From positions 620,001-684,000 of the forward strand of contig NZ_CP169056.1 in the NCBI RefSeq assembly GCF_041890415.1: DNA of 64,000 nt, in the 5' to 3' direction. This document shows positions 52,966 through 61,757 of this stretch, one piece after another; positions within the stretch are counted from its first letter, which is position 1, and the number at the start of each line of letters is the position of its first letter. Made by a program: the position numbers and the translations under genes. Origin of the DNA: Pseudoxanthomonas koreensis_A (GTDB taxonomy: Bacteria; Pseudomonadota; Gammaproteobacteria; Xanthomonadales; Xanthomonadaceae). The notes under the pieces are model-generated. The model did not search any database. It was given only the letters and a program-made list of their open reading frames with translations, and was not told where the DNA came from.

Positions 52966-52995
52966 GCCGGCCGGAGCCTCGCCGCTCCGGCCGGC
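52966..52995. terminator. Hairpin between pntB and a membrane protein gene
   Basis: A perfect 12-bp stem (GCCGGCCGGAGC / GCTCCGGCCGGC) with a six-base loop between two convergent genes, four bases from the second gene's stop. No T run; probably acts on both strands. Confidence 0.55.
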
Positions 52996-52998
52996 CTG

Positions 52999-53430
52999 CT
53001 ATCGCGCCATCCGCAGCGCCAGCAGTGGTGCCAGCGCCAGGCACAGCAGGTCCAGGCGGGTATTGGCCAGCAGGCTCAGGGTGCAGACGTAGGACGCACC
53101 CATCTTCGGTGCGGCCAGCCACGCCGGCAGGCCCATCTGGCCGCCGATGTGGCCGGCGGCGATCAGCCATTGCGCGGTGCCCGACACGGCCAGCGCCGTG
53201 GTTGCGGCCAGCAGGCGCCGTGGCCAGCCGCCGGGCATGCCGCCCACGCGCAGCAGCCAGGCCGCCTGCAGCGCGGCCGCCAGCGCGATCCAGCCGTGCT
53301 GGCGACCCGTGCCCAGCGCCAGCGTGGCCCATGCGACCACCGCGGTCGCCGCGCCGATCAGCAGCAGCGGGGGCCAGAGCCAATGCGAGGTGCGGGACGG
53401 CGCAGGATGAGCTGGCTTGACGGAGGTCAT
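52999..53430 (-). CDS. Small integral membrane protein of unknown function
   Basis: A protein of about 143 residues with four predicted transmembrane helices (about 15-36, 42-60, 72-90 and 110-138) and a short cytosolic Pro/His N-terminus. The start at 53430 (MTSVKPAHPAPS) is the first after the sufT promoter region; an ATG at 53487 is possible but would run across it. I recognise no family. It is convergent with pntB and divergent from sufT. Confidence 0.65.
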   Translation of the reverse strand: MTSVKPAHPAPSRTSHWLWPPLLLIGAATAVVAWATLALGTGRQHGWIALAAALQAAWLLRVGGMPGGWPRRLLAATTALAVSGTAQWLIAAGHIGGQMGLPAWLAAPKMGASYVCTLSLLANTRLDLLCLALAPLLALRMAR

Positions 53431-53475
53431 GGCGGGGCCGATGTGGATCGCCAAGGATACGCGGTGCCGGCATCG

Positions 53476-53483
53476 GCTAGAAT
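53476..53483 (+). promoter_or_regulatory. GCTAGAAT -10-like element upstream of sufT
   Basis: GCTAGAAT 60 bases before the sufT ATG, the same distance as at gapA. Confidence 0.5.
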
Positions 53484-53543
53484 CCACGTATTCCCTGGAG
53501 CCGAGCGCTTGCGCCTGCGCCCCTTCGGCCCCATATCCAGACC

Positions 53544-54095
53544 ATGTATTCCCGCAGCAGCGAACCCGTCCGATTCGAGCGCGATTGCGCCGCCGTCATG
53601 GTGCCGCAGGGCGAAGCCGTGACCCTGCCTGCAGGCAGCGTCGGCTACATCACCCAGGGCCTGGGTGGCAGCTACACCGTGTTCGTAGAAGGCAACCTGT
53701 TCCGCATCGCGGGCAAGGATGCCGATGCCATCGGCAAGGAACCCGAACAGGAACTGGAACTGCCGGTCGGCGCCGGTGACGACGAGGTCGAGGCGATGGT
53801 CTGGCGGCAGTTGCGCACCTGCTTCGACCCGGAGATCCCGTTCAACATCGTCGACCTGGGCCTGGTGTACGAAGCCAACCTGAAGTCGCGCGAGGACGGC
53901 CAGCGCATGGTCGAAGTGCGGATGACCCTCACCGCGCCCGGCTGCGGCATGGGCGAGATCCTGGTGGACGACGTGCGCAGCAAGCTGGTGCAGATCCCCA
54001 CCATCGCCGACGCAGATGTCGAGCTGGTGTTCGACCCGCCCTGGGGCCGGCACATGATGTCCGAGGCCGCGCGGCTGGAAACCGGGATGTTCTGA
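53544..54095 (+). CDS. sufT: Putative Fe-S cluster assembly protein SufT (MIP18/DUF59)
   Basis: A 183-residue protein. The N-terminal 70 residues form the SufT-specific extension (VMVPQGEAVTLPAGSVGYITQ, shortened), followed by a MIP18/DUF59 domain: LRTCFDPEIPFNIVDLGLVY, MTLTAPGCGMGEILVDDV with the conserved Cys, and VELVFDPPWGRHMMSE. SufT proteins assist Fe-S cluster maturation as auxiliary factors. The gene is monocistronic here; other suf genes are not in the window. Confidence 0.9.
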   Translation: MYSRSSEPVRFERDCAAVMVPQGEAVTLPAGSVGYITQGLGGSYTVFVEGNLFRIAGKDADAIGKEPEQELELPVGAGDDEVEAMVWRQLRTCFDPEIPFNIVDLGLVYEANLKSREDGQRMVEVRMTLTAPGCGMGEILVDDVRSKLVQIPTIADADVELVFDPPWGRHMMSEAARLETGMF

Positions 54096-54119
54096 CCCGG
54101 CGCCGGCCCGCGTGCCGGC

Positions 54120-54605
54120 TCAGCAGGCTTCGAAGCGGTTGGCATCCACGTTCTTGCGCACCGCGTCCGGGTGCCAGATGCGGCCGTTCATGGCGATGTA
54201 CACCCCGGGCGCCAGGGTCTGCACCGCGCCGACCGCGCAGCCGATGTTGAATTCCGCGTCCGAGCCCCGGAAGCGTGCCGGGTTCAGCGCGCCGGTCATG
54301 ACGATGGTGCGGTCCGGGATCGCCTGCAGCACCTGCGCGGTGGCGACCATCGAGTCGGTCCCGTGGGTGACCAGCACGTGGCGTGCGGACCGGGCCGCGA
54401 TGGTGTCGCGGACCAGTTCGCGGTCCTCCCCGGTGATGTGCAGCGAGTCCTTGCGCAGGATCGGGATCACCTCGAAGCGGAACGCCACCCCGAGTTCCTC
54501 CAGGATGCGTCCGATCTGCGGCGCGCCGACCTGGAAGTCGGACTTGTCGTCGAAATAGACCTTGTCGATGGTGCCACCGGTGGTGACGACCAGAAGCTCG
54601 TCCAT
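54120..54605 (-). CDS. Half-length asparaginase/glutaminase domain protein
   Basis: A 161-residue protein that matches only the N-terminal domain of L-asparaginases. It keeps TTGGTIDKVYFDD with the first catalytic Thr, VTHGTDSM with the second Thr-Asp pair, and TGALNPARF, but stops at about half the usual length of some 330 residues, with no C-terminal domain after it. Single-domain members are known in databases, so it may be a true short family rather than a broken gene. Start and stop are clean. Activity is uncertain because asparaginase active sites are completed by the partner subunit's C-terminal domain. Confidence 0.85.
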   Translation of the reverse strand: MDELLVVTTGGTIDKVYFDDKSDFQVGAPQIGRILEELGVAFRFEVIPILRKDSLHITGEDRELVRDTIAARSARHVLVTHGTDSMVATAQVLQAIPDRTIVMTGALNPARFRGSDAEFNIGCAVGAVQTLAPGVYIAMNGRIWHPDAVRKNVDANRFEAC

Positions 54606-54721
54606 GTGAGGGCTCCTGTACGGCGCGCATGGCGGGTTGGGCGAGGCGCGCGGTACCGGGCCGAGGACGCCGCGCCGCGCGCTCCGGGCATTATCCGTGC
54701 ATCACATGAACGCTGCGGCGG

Positions 54722-55060
54722 TCAGCGTGCACGCCCGAAGCGCGCGCGCAGGCCCGCCCAGCTCGAGGCTCCGACCACCATCAGCGAAAGCAGTATTTCG
54801 CCCCAGGCAAAACCGGCGCGCTCCGGATGGGCCCAGGCGCTCATCACGCCGTGGCTGAACCAGAACAGGGCCAGCACGCCGGCCCAGAATGCCGCCCGCC
54901 GCCCGCCGCGCCAGCACGGCACGGCTAGCAGCAGGGGCGGCACGGCGAATACCAGCAGCGCGGCGGCCGCATGGCGGTCGTCATGGAACCAGGCCAGATA
55001 CAGCACCGCCAGCAATGCCAGCGCGGTTCCCAGCAGACGTTGCGCGGTGCGCGGCGCCAT
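54722..55060 (-). CDS. DUF2069 family membrane protein
   Basis: A 112-residue protein with four transmembrane segments (about 8-24, 30-48, 54-72, 82-100), matching the DUF2069 family with FWFSHGVMSAW and the C-terminal WGEILLSLMVVGASSWAGLRAR. It is usually encoded next to wrbA, as here, where it overlaps the wrbA stop by one base. Function unknown. Confidence 0.87.
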   Translation of the reverse strand: MAPRTAQRLLGTALALLAVLYLAWFHDDRHAAAALLVFAVPPLLLAVPCWRGGRRAAFWAGVLALFWFSHGVMSAWAHPERAGFAWGEILLSLMVVGASSWAGLRARFGRAR

Positions 55061-55653
55061 CAGCGCACCAGCCTTGCAGCAATGTCGGCCAGGCGCCGGC
55101 CCAGGGCGCGGGCCAGCGCGGCTTCCTCCTCGCTGGGCTGCGGGTCGTCCTGCCCGCCGGCCACATGGCTGGCACCGTAGGGCGTGCCGCCGGTGCGGGT
55201 GCTGCTGAGCAGCGGCTCGGTATACGGGATGCCGACGATGAGGCAGCCGTGGTGCAGCAGCGGTACGTGCATGGTCAGCAGGGTCGATTCCTGGCCGCCG
55301 TGCTGGGTGGCGGTGGAGGTGAACACGGCCGCCGGCTTGCCGGCCAGGGTCCCGCTGGCCCACTCGCCGCCGAGACCGTCGAGGAAATGCTTGAGCGGCG
55401 CGGCCATGTTGCCGAAGCGGGTGGGGCTGCCCAGCGCCAGGCCGACGCATTCGGCCAGGTCGTGCGGTTCCACGTAGGGAGCCCCGTCCTCGGGCACCGG
55501 CGCGGCCGTCTGCAGGGTCACCGCCGCCACCGGCGGCACGGTGCGCAAGCGGGCCTGCATTCCCGGCACTTCCTCCACGCCGCGTGCGATCTGGCGGGCC
55601 AGGCGGGCGACCGAGCCGCCACGGCTGTAGTACAGGACCAGGATTTCAGCCAT
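55060..55653 (-). CDS. wrbA: NAD(P)H:quinone oxidoreductase type IV, WrbA family
   Basis: A 197-residue flavodoxin-fold protein that reduces quinones by two electrons using NAD(P)H and FMN. Visible are ILVLYYSRGGSVARLA (FMN phosphate loop), LGSPTRFGNMAAPLKHFLDGLG, FTSTATQHGGQESTLLTMH and PYGASHVAGG. The ATG at 55653 starts the fold directly; the frame is open further upstream without similarity. Forms an operon with the DUF2069 gene and is divergent from the YihY gene. Confidence 0.93.
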   Translation of the reverse strand: MAEILVLYYSRGGSVARLARQIARGVEEVPGMQARLRTVPPVAAVTLQTAAPVPEDGAPYVEPHDLAECVGLALGSPTRFGNMAAPLKHFLDGLGGEWASGTLAGKPAAVFTSTATQHGGQESTLLTMHVPLLHHGCLIVGIPYTEPLLSSTRTGGTPYGASHVAGGQDDPQPSEEEAALARALGRRLADIAARLVR

Positions 55654-55742
55654 CGGACGGGTTCCGCGCGTCGGGAGGGCGCCAGTATCGGCGATCCGGG
55701 CGGCGATGCGGCCAGCGCCGCGCATCGGGTAGGCTTGCGCCG

Positions 55743-57023
55743 GTGGGCATCATCGACACCGCCATCCGCTGGAGCGAACGTGTGCGCGACCGCGCCCGTG
55801 CAACCACGTTCGCCCGTTTCCTGTGGCGCCGCTTCCTCGATGATCGCCTGTTCCAGGCCGCTGCCGCGCTGGCCTATACCACCGCCTTCGCCCTGGTGCC
55901 GCTGGCGGTGGTGGTGTTCGGCGTGCTGGCCGCGTTCCCGGTCTTCGACCGCTGGAGCGACCAGCTCAGCCATTACGTGTTTTCCAACTTCGTACCCAGC
56001 GCCGCGCGCACGGTGGAGTCGTCGTTGCGCCAGTTCTCGGCCAGCGCCGGGCAGTTGACCGCGGCGGGCATGGCGGCCCTGGTCGCCTCGTTGCTGGTCA
56101 CCCTCAACAGCGTGGAAAGCACCTTCAACCGGATCTGGCGGGTGGCCTCGGCGCGGCCGCGGCTGAGCCGCTACCTGGTCTACTGGACCGTGCTGACCCT
56201 GGGCGCGCTGCTGGCCGCCGCATCGTTGTCCATCTCCGCGCGCTTCTTCGCCCTGCCGCTGTTCGCTACTCCCGAGGGACGTTGGCTGGCGGATGCAAGC
56301 CTGCGCCTTGCGCCGGTCATGATCGAGCTGGCGGCGGTGATGCTGATGTACCGGGTGGTGCCGCACCACACGGTGCAGTGGCGCCACGCATTTGCCGGCG
56401 CATTGCTGGCCACGGTGTTGCTGGAAGCGGTGAAGGTGGGCCTGAGCCTGTACCTGGGCAGCTTCCAGACCTACCAGAAGCTGTATGGCGCGCTGTCGAT
56501 CGTGCCGATCCTGATGCTGTGGATCTACCTGGGCTGGGTGGCGATCCTGCTTGGGGCATCGCTGGCATCCTCGCAGGCGGCGTTCCGCTACCAGCCCGCG
56601 TCGATGCGCTTGCCGCCCGGGTATGAGGCGTATGCGCTGTTGCGCCTGATCGGCCGCTTCCACCATGCCCGCCAGGAAGGCCGCGGCCTGCACGCCGACG
56701 AGTTGCTGGCGCTGGAGCCCCTGCTCACCGACTCGCTGCTGCAGTCGTTCCTGTGCCAGTTGGCCGATATCCGGATCCTGCGCCGGGATGAACTGGGCGA
56801 ATGGCTGCTGGCCCGTGACCTGGACCGCCTGACCCTGGCCGAGCTGTATGAGGCCTGCCAGCTGCGCATCCCGGTCGGCGAGGCCTGGCTGCCCTGCCAT
56901 GACGATCCACTCGGTGCCGCGGCAATCGGGGTGATCGATGACTTGCGCCTGCCGCTGCGCGACGTGCTCAAGCGTCGCATGGGCGACCTGTATCCCGATT
57001 CCAGCCAACCTCCCGGAGCCTGA
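55743..57023 (+). CDS. YihY/virulence factor BrkB family membrane protein
   Basis: A 426-residue protein starting with GTG at 55743. Six transmembrane helices occupy about residues 40-290, with family motifs AAALAYTTAFALVPLAVVVF, RVVPHHTVQWRHAFAGALLATVL and WIYLGWVAILLGASLASSQ. The last 130 residues form a cytosolic domain with winged-helix-like character. YihY was once called RNase BN; that activity belongs to another protein. Function unknown. It lies three bases before the TlpA gene. Confidence 0.9.
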   Translation: MGIIDTAIRWSERVRDRARATTFARFLWRRFLDDRLFQAAAALAYTTAFALVPLAVVVFGVLAAFPVFDRWSDQLSHYVFSNFVPSAARTVESSLRQFSASAGQLTAAGMAALVASLLVTLNSVESTFNRIWRVASARPRLSRYLVYWTVLTLGALLAAASLSISARFFALPLFATPEGRWLADASLRLAPVMIELAAVMLMYRVVPHHTVQWRHAFAGALLATVLLEAVKVGLSLYLGSFQTYQKLYGALSIVPILMLWIYLGWVAILLGASLASSQAAFRYQPASMRLPPGYEAYALLRLIGRFHHARQEGRGLHADELLALEPLLTDSLLQSFLCQLADIRILRRDELGEWLLARDLDRLTLAELYEACQLRIPVGEAWLPCHDDPLGAAAIGVIDDLRLPLRDVLKRRMGDLYPDSSQPPGA

Positions 57024-57026
57024 CCC

Positions 57027-57671
57027 ATGCGCCTGCCCCTCATCGCGCTGCTGTTTCCCTTGCTGCTTGTGGCCGCGTGCGAACGTGCGCCGCAGGCGGC
57101 GCCGGCACCTGAGGCCGCCACGCCCGCCGCAGCCGGGCCTGCGCCTGCCGCCGCCGAAACACCCGCTGACGACGGCGCGACTCCCGGTGTGGTCGAGAAG
57201 ACCGCCGAGATGCCGCAGTTCTCGGGCACCACCGTGGATGGCCGGGCGTACGACCTTGCCGCGCATCGCGGCAAGTGGGTGGTGGTGAACTTCTGGGCCA
57301 CCTGGTGCGCGCCCTGCCTGAAGGAGATGCCCGAGCTGTCGGCCCTGCACGCCATGCGCGAGGAAGTGGAAGTCGTGGGCCTGGCTTACGAGGACATCGA
57401 GCTGGAGGACATGCGCCAGGTGTTGGAAAAGCGGCCGGTGTCCTATCCCATCGTGATCCTGGACCCGTACGATCCGCCGCAGGATTTCGCCACCCCGCGC
57501 GGCCTGCCGACCACCTACCTGATCGCGCCGGACGGCCGTGTCGCCCATCACTTCCTCGGCCCGGTGACCGCGGCCGACCTGGAGGCGGCCATTGCCGACG
57601 GGGGCGCTTCCTTCAATCCGCAGTCAGCCGCGCCAGTTCGTCGGCCTGGTGTTCCTGCTGCAGGCGCGTGA
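57027..57671 (+). CDS. TlpA-type thioredoxin-like lipoprotein
   Basis: A 214-residue periplasmic thiol-disulphide protein. The signal ends in the lipobox LVAAC (Cys about 19), followed by an Ala/Pro linker and a thioredoxin fold with WCAPC at residues 93-97, NFWATWCAPCLKEMPEL, and the cis-Pro in GLPTTYLIAPDG. Reducing function, for example in cytochrome maturation, is typical. The last about 20 residues (PQSAAPVRRPGVPAAGA) overlap the 3' end of the convergent prfA by 59 bases and look like a C-terminal run-on beyond the fold. Confidence 0.9.
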   Translation: MRLPLIALLFPLLLVAACERAPQAAPAPEAATPAAAGPAPAAAETPADDGATPGVVEKTAEMPQFSGTTVDGRAYDLAAHRGKWVVVNFWATWCAPCLKEMPELSALHAMREEVEVVGLAYEDIELEDMRQVLEKRPVSYPIVILDPYDPPQDFATPRGLPTTYLIAPDGRVAHHFLGPVTAADLEAAIADGGASFNPQSAAPVRRPGVPAAGA

Positions 57672-58695
57672 CCAGGGACTCCAGGCCGCCCTCCAGCACC
57701 TCCGGCAGGTCGTATACGGTCAGCCCTTCCACCCGGTGGTCGGTGATCCTGCCCTGCGGGAAGTTGTAGGTACGGATGCGCTGGCTGCGGTCCCCGCTGC
57801 CCACCTGCAGCCGCCGGCTCTGCGCCTGCGCGGCCTGCTGGCGGCTGCGCTCGGCGTCCAGCAGTTGTGCCTTCAGGCGCTTCATCGCCTTGTCGCGGTT
57901 GGCGTGCTGGCTGCGCTCGGTCTGGCTCTCCACCACCGTGCCGGTGGGCAGGTGGGTGATGCGGATGGCCGAGTCGGTCTTGTTGACGTGCTGGCCGCCG
58001 GCGCCGGATGAGCGGAACGTGTCGACCTTCAGGTCGGCCGGGTTGATGGCCACGTCCTCGACCTCGTCGGCTTCCGGGATGATCGCCACGGTCGCGGCCG
58101 AGGTATGGATGCGGCCCTGCGACTCGGTGGCCGGCACCCGTTGCACGCGGTGGGTTCCGGATTCGAACTTCAGCTTCGAGTAGGCGCCACGGCCGACGAT
58201 GCGCGCCACGATCTCCTTGTGCCCGCCATGTTCGCCGGGGTTTTCCGATTCCACGTCCACCTTCCAGCCTTGGCGCTCGGCGTAGCGGGCGTACATGCGG
58301 AACAGGTCGCCGGCGAAGATCGCCGCCTCGTCGCCGCCGGTGCCGGCACGCACTTCCAGGAACAGGTTGCCTTCGTCGCGCGGGTCACGCGGCACCAGCA
58401 GCAGGGCCAGGTCGCGGTCCAGCGCATCCAGGCGTGCACGCGCGGCCGCGATTTCCTCTTCGGCCAGTTCGGCAAGCTCCGGATCCGGGCGCATCGCCTC
58501 GGCGGCGGCCAGGTCGGCCTTGGCGCGCGCCTCCTCCGCCAGCGCGACCGCCACCGGCTCCAGTTGCGCGAACTCGCGCGACAGGGTGCGGAAACGTGCG
58601 TTGTCCGCCGCCGCGCCAGGGTCGGCGAGCAGGCGTTCCAGTTCCTCGCGGCGCTCGGCCAGCGCTTCAAGCTTGCGGCGCAGGCTCGGGGTCAT
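57613..58695 (-). CDS. prfA: Peptide chain release factor 1
   Basis: A 360-residue class I release factor for UAA and UAG. The catalytic GGQ is at residues 233-235 in RSSGAGGQHVNKTDSAIR, the same number as in Escherichia coli, and its Gln is the substrate of PrmC, encoded at 40208-41071. The stop-recognition segment with PATESQGRIHTS and the N-terminal long helix are present. The ATG at 58695 falls inside hemA, overlapping its end by 29 bases; hemA-prfA coupling is standard in proteobacteria. The 3' end overlaps the TlpA gene convergently. Confidence 0.97.
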   Translation of the reverse strand: MTPSLRRKLEALAERREELERLLADPGAAADNARFRTLSREFAQLEPVAVALAEEARAKADLAAAEAMRPDPELAELAEEEIAAARARLDALDRDLALLLVPRDPRDEGNLFLEVRAGTGGDEAAIFAGDLFRMYARYAERQGWKVDVESENPGEHGGHKEIVARIVGRGAYSKLKFESGTHRVQRVPATESQGRIHTSAATVAIIPEADEVEDVAINPADLKVDTFRSSGAGGQHVNKTDSAIRITHLPTGTVVESQTERSQHANRDKAMKRLKAQLLDAERSRQQAAQAQSRRLQVGSGDRSQRIRTYNFPQGRITDHRVEGLTVYDLPEVLEGGLESLVTRLQQEHQADELARLTAD

Positions 58696-59965
58696 CGGAA
58701 GATTGGGTATCAAGGCAGGAGCGGACGTCGCCGGGCAGGGCCGGGAACAGGCGTTCGGCGGCACGGGCCAGCTCGGCGTCGCCGCTGAGCGCGGCTTCGC
58801 GCAGGGCTGCGGTGGGCGGGTGCAGCAGCCGATTGGTCAGGGTGTGGGCAAGGAACCGCAGCACTTCGTCCGGATCGCGGCCACCGGCCAGTTGCTGGCG
58901 GGCCCGGGCCAGGATCTCCTCGCGGGTGCTTTCGCCCTGGGCGCGCAGGCGCTTGAGCGTTTCCTGGCGGCCAACGGCCCGCGCCGCTTCCATGTAGCGG
59001 GCCACCTGCAGGTCGATGATCGCTTCGGCCGCTTCGGCCGCTTCGTGGCGCCCGCGCCGGTTGTCCTGGACCGCACGCTCCAGGTCGTCGACCGTGTACA
59101 GGTAGGCGTCGGCCAGGGCGGCCACGTCCGGCTCGATGTCGCGTGGCACGGCCAGGTCGAACAACAGCACCGGCTTGCGCCGGCGCGCCGAAAGCGCCGC
59201 TTCGACCTGGACCCTGCGCAGCACCGGTTCACGGCTGGCGGTGGCGGAGAACACCACGTCGGCCTCGGCCAGGTGGCGGTCCAGCTCGGCCAGCGGCAGG
59301 GCGTAACCGCCGTGGCGGCCGGCCAGGTCCTGGGCGTGGGCGAGGGTGCGGTTGGCCACCAGCAGCCGGCCGACGCCGCCCTTGACCAGGTGCCGGGCGG
59401 CCAGCTCGATGGTTTCGCCGGCGCCGACCAGGAGCACCGTCGAGCCGGGCAGGTGGGCGAAGGAATCCTGCGCCAGGCGCACCGCGGTGGATGCCACCGA
59501 GATCGGGTTCACTCCGATCCGGGTGTCGGTGCGCGCGCGCTTGGCCACCGCGAACGTCTGCTGGAACAGGCGGTCAAGGCGGGTGCCCAGGGCGCCGTGC
59601 TGGCGCGCCAGTGCCCATGCCTCCTTCACCTGGCCCAGGATCTGCGGCTCGCCCAGCACCATCGAGTCCAGTCCGGTCGCCACCCGGAACAGGTGGCGCA
59701 CTGCATCGGCTTCGCTGTGCCGGTACAGGTAGCCGCCGAGGCCGGGCGCATGCGCATCCAGCCATTGCTCCAGGGCCGCGCCGTCGCCGGCCACCGCGTA
59801 GATTTCGGTGCGGTTGCAGGTGGACAGCAGCGCCGACTCGGCCACCCCGGGCAGGCCCTGCAGCGAGGCCAGCGCCGTCGCCAGCGCATCGCCGGCAAAG
59901 GCGACCCGTTCGCGCAGGTCAACCGGCGCGGTCTGGTGGTTCAGTCCGAGGAGCCACAGCGTCAT
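58667..59965 (-). CDS. hemA: Glutamyl-tRNA reductase
   Basis: A 432-residue enzyme that reduces Glu-tRNA(Glu) with NADPH to glutamate-1-semialdehyde, the first committed step of tetrapyrrole synthesis. The nucleophile Cys is residue 50 in LLSTCNRTEIYA. The NADPH motif is LLVGAGETIELAARHLV, the dimerisation helix follows near 310-400. The start at 59965 gives the expected MTLWLLGLNHQTAPVDLRER. It is divergent from the TPR-lolB-ispE operon with a 67-base gap. Confidence 0.97.
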   Translation of the reverse strand: MTLWLLGLNHQTAPVDLRERVAFAGDALATALASLQGLPGVAESALLSTCNRTEIYAVAGDGAALEQWLDAHAPGLGGYLYRHSEADAVRHLFRVATGLDSMVLGEPQILGQVKEAWALARQHGALGTRLDRLFQQTFAVAKRARTDTRIGVNPISVASTAVRLAQDSFAHLPGSTVLLVGAGETIELAARHLVKGGVGRLLVANRTLAHAQDLAGRHGGYALPLAELDRHLAEADVVFSATASREPVLRRVQVEAALSARRRKPVLLFDLAVPRDIEPDVAALADAYLYTVDDLERAVQDNRRGRHEAAEAAEAIIDLQVARYMEAARAVGRQETLKRLRAQGESTREEILARARQQLAGGRDPDEVLRFLAHTLTNRLLHPPTAALREAALSGDAELARAAERLFPALPGDVRSCLDTQSSDDPEPAPQA

Positions 59966-60032
59966 GTTCAGGTGCTTGCGCTAATCTGCTGGCTTTGGTT
60001 TGGGCCGCCATTTTACGGCCCGGTGGGTGCCA

Positions 60033-61757
60033 ATGCCCGTATCGATCCTTTCCGCCCGCATTGCCGGGAGCACGCCGGACCGCCGCGCAGGCTCGCGCAG
60101 GCGCCTGCGCAGCCTGCTGTGGCTGGCGCTGGCGCTGGCGCCGGCAGCCGTTGCGGCACCCGGCGATACGCTCTCGCCGTTGATGGCGGGCGAGTTCGCC
60201 CTGCAGGCCGGACAGCTCGATGAAGCCGCGCGCTGGTATCTGCAGGCGGCCCGGTCCACCCCAGAAGACGCGGCCGTGGCCGAACGCGCCACCCGGATCG
60301 CGCTGCTGGCCAACGACGATGGCAGTGCCGCGCAAGGATTGCGGCTGTGGCGGCAGCGCGCGCCGCAGTCCAACGAGCTGCGCGCGGCCACGGCCACCCT
60401 GGCCCTGCGCCAGGGCAGGCTGCGCAAGGCCCGTCGTGAACTGGACGCGCTGCTGCGTTCGCCTGATCCGCGCAACTGGCAACACGCCCGTTTGGCCCTG
60501 GCCGGGGGGCGCGATCCGCAGCGGGTGGCGCGGGTCCTGGGCTGGCTGGTCGACGATGGCGCCATTCCGAACGAACTGCGTGCCTGGCAGGAATTCGGGC
60601 AACTGGCACTGGGCCTGGACGATGCGGCGCTGACCCGGCGCATCATCGACCAGTTGGCCGCCCGCTTCCCCGAGGAGCCACGGGTGGCGGTGCTGCGCGC
60701 CAGCCAGCTGCAGCATGCCGGCCGGGAGCAGGAAGCCCGGGAGATGCTGCGCCAGGCCGAGCCGCGCGCGGCCGACGATCCGGAAGTGCGTGCCCTGCTG
60801 GCCATGGCATACGAATCGCTGCGCGACTATGGCGAGGCGGCACGGGTCATGGCCCTGGGCGCGCAGGACACCTTCACTTACGGCACCCGCGCCGGGCTGC
60901 TGGCACGCAGTGGCGATACCGCCGTGCTGGCCGCGCTGTACGCGGAGCTGGCCGACGATGCGGCACGGCCTGACCCGGCCCGACGCCTGCTGCTCGGGCG
61001 CATGGCCGAATTCCTCGGGCGCCCGGCCGAGGCGGTGGAGTGGTATCGCGGGGTGCCCGGCGGGCCGCAGCGGCACGAGGCGCGCGCGCGTACGGCCGTT
61101 GCGCTGCATGAGCTGGGCCGCACCGACGAAGCCTACGCAGAGGCGCGTGCATTGCAGGAGGAGAGTGCGGCGTCAACCGGGGTGCGGCGTGACGCCTACC
61201 TGCTGGAAGCCGAATTGCGCCACCGCGCGGGCGAGGGCGATGCCGAGCTGGACGTACTGGACCGCGGCCTGGCCGCCTGGCCGGACGACACCCAGCTGCT
61301 GTACGCCCGTGCGCTGGCATTCGAACGCCGGGACCGCATCGATCGCGCCGAGGCGGACCTGCGCCGGCTGCTGGTGTCCGAGCCGGAGAACGTGGCTGCG
61401 CTCAACGCCCTCGGATACACCCTGGCCGACCGCACCAGCCGCTACCAGGAAGCCCTGGAACTGATCGACCGCGCCCGCGCCGCCGACCCGGACGACCCGG
61501 CCATCATCGACAGCCACGGCTGGGTCCTGTACCGGCTGGGACGCCACGCCGAGGCGCTGGTCGAACTGCGCCGCGCCTGGGGAATGCTGAAGGATCCTGA
61601 AGTGGCCACGCACTTGGGCGAGGTGCTGTGGACGCTGGGCCGCCGCGAGGAGGCGCAGAAGTACTTCGACGAAGCCGCCAGGCTCGATCCGGCCAACCGC
61701 GCCCTGCGCCGCGCCCTGCTGCGCTTCGGCCTGCCGCTGCCGGAGCCGGAGCCATGA
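60033..61757 (+). CDS. Exported tetratricopeptide repeat protein
   Basis: A protein of about 574 residues: basic N-terminus, signal peptide or anchor (SLLWLALALAPAAVA), then TPR-like helical repeats along its whole length, for example MAGEFALQAGQLDEAARWYLQ (shortened), VLRASQLQHAGREQEAREML, AEADLRRLLVSEPENVAALN, and LGEVLWTLGRREEAQKYFDE. The ATG at 60033 follows a small hairpin (60002-60021) in the leader; the frame is open to 60000. Overlap with lolB by four bases suggests an envelope task related to lipoprotein sorting, though no function is proven. Confidence 0.88.
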   Translation: MPVSILSARIAGSTPDRRAGSRRRLRSLLWLALALAPAAVAAPGDTLSPLMAGEFALQAGQLDEAARWYLQAARSTPEDAAVAERATRIALLANDDGSAAQGLRLWRQRAPQSNELRAATATLALRQGRLRKARRELDALLRSPDPRNWQHARLALAGGRDPQRVARVLGWLVDDGAIPNELRAWQEFGQLALGLDDAALTRRIIDQLAARFPEEPRVAVLRASQLQHAGREQEAREMLRQAEPRAADDPEVRALLAMAYESLRDYGEAARVMALGAQDTFTYGTRAGLLARSGDTAVLAALYAELADDAARPDPARRLLLGRMAEFLGRPAEAVEWYRGVPGGPQRHEARARTAVALHELGRTDEAYAEARALQEESAASTGVRRDAYLLEAELRHRAGEGDAELDVLDRGLAAWPDDTQLLYARALAFERRDRIDRAEADLRRLLVSEPENVAALNALGYTLADRTSRYQEALELIDRARAADPDDPAIIDSHGWVLYRLGRHAEALVELRRAWGMLKDPEVATHLGEVLWTLGRREEAQKYFDEAARLDPANRALRRALLRFGLPLPEPEP

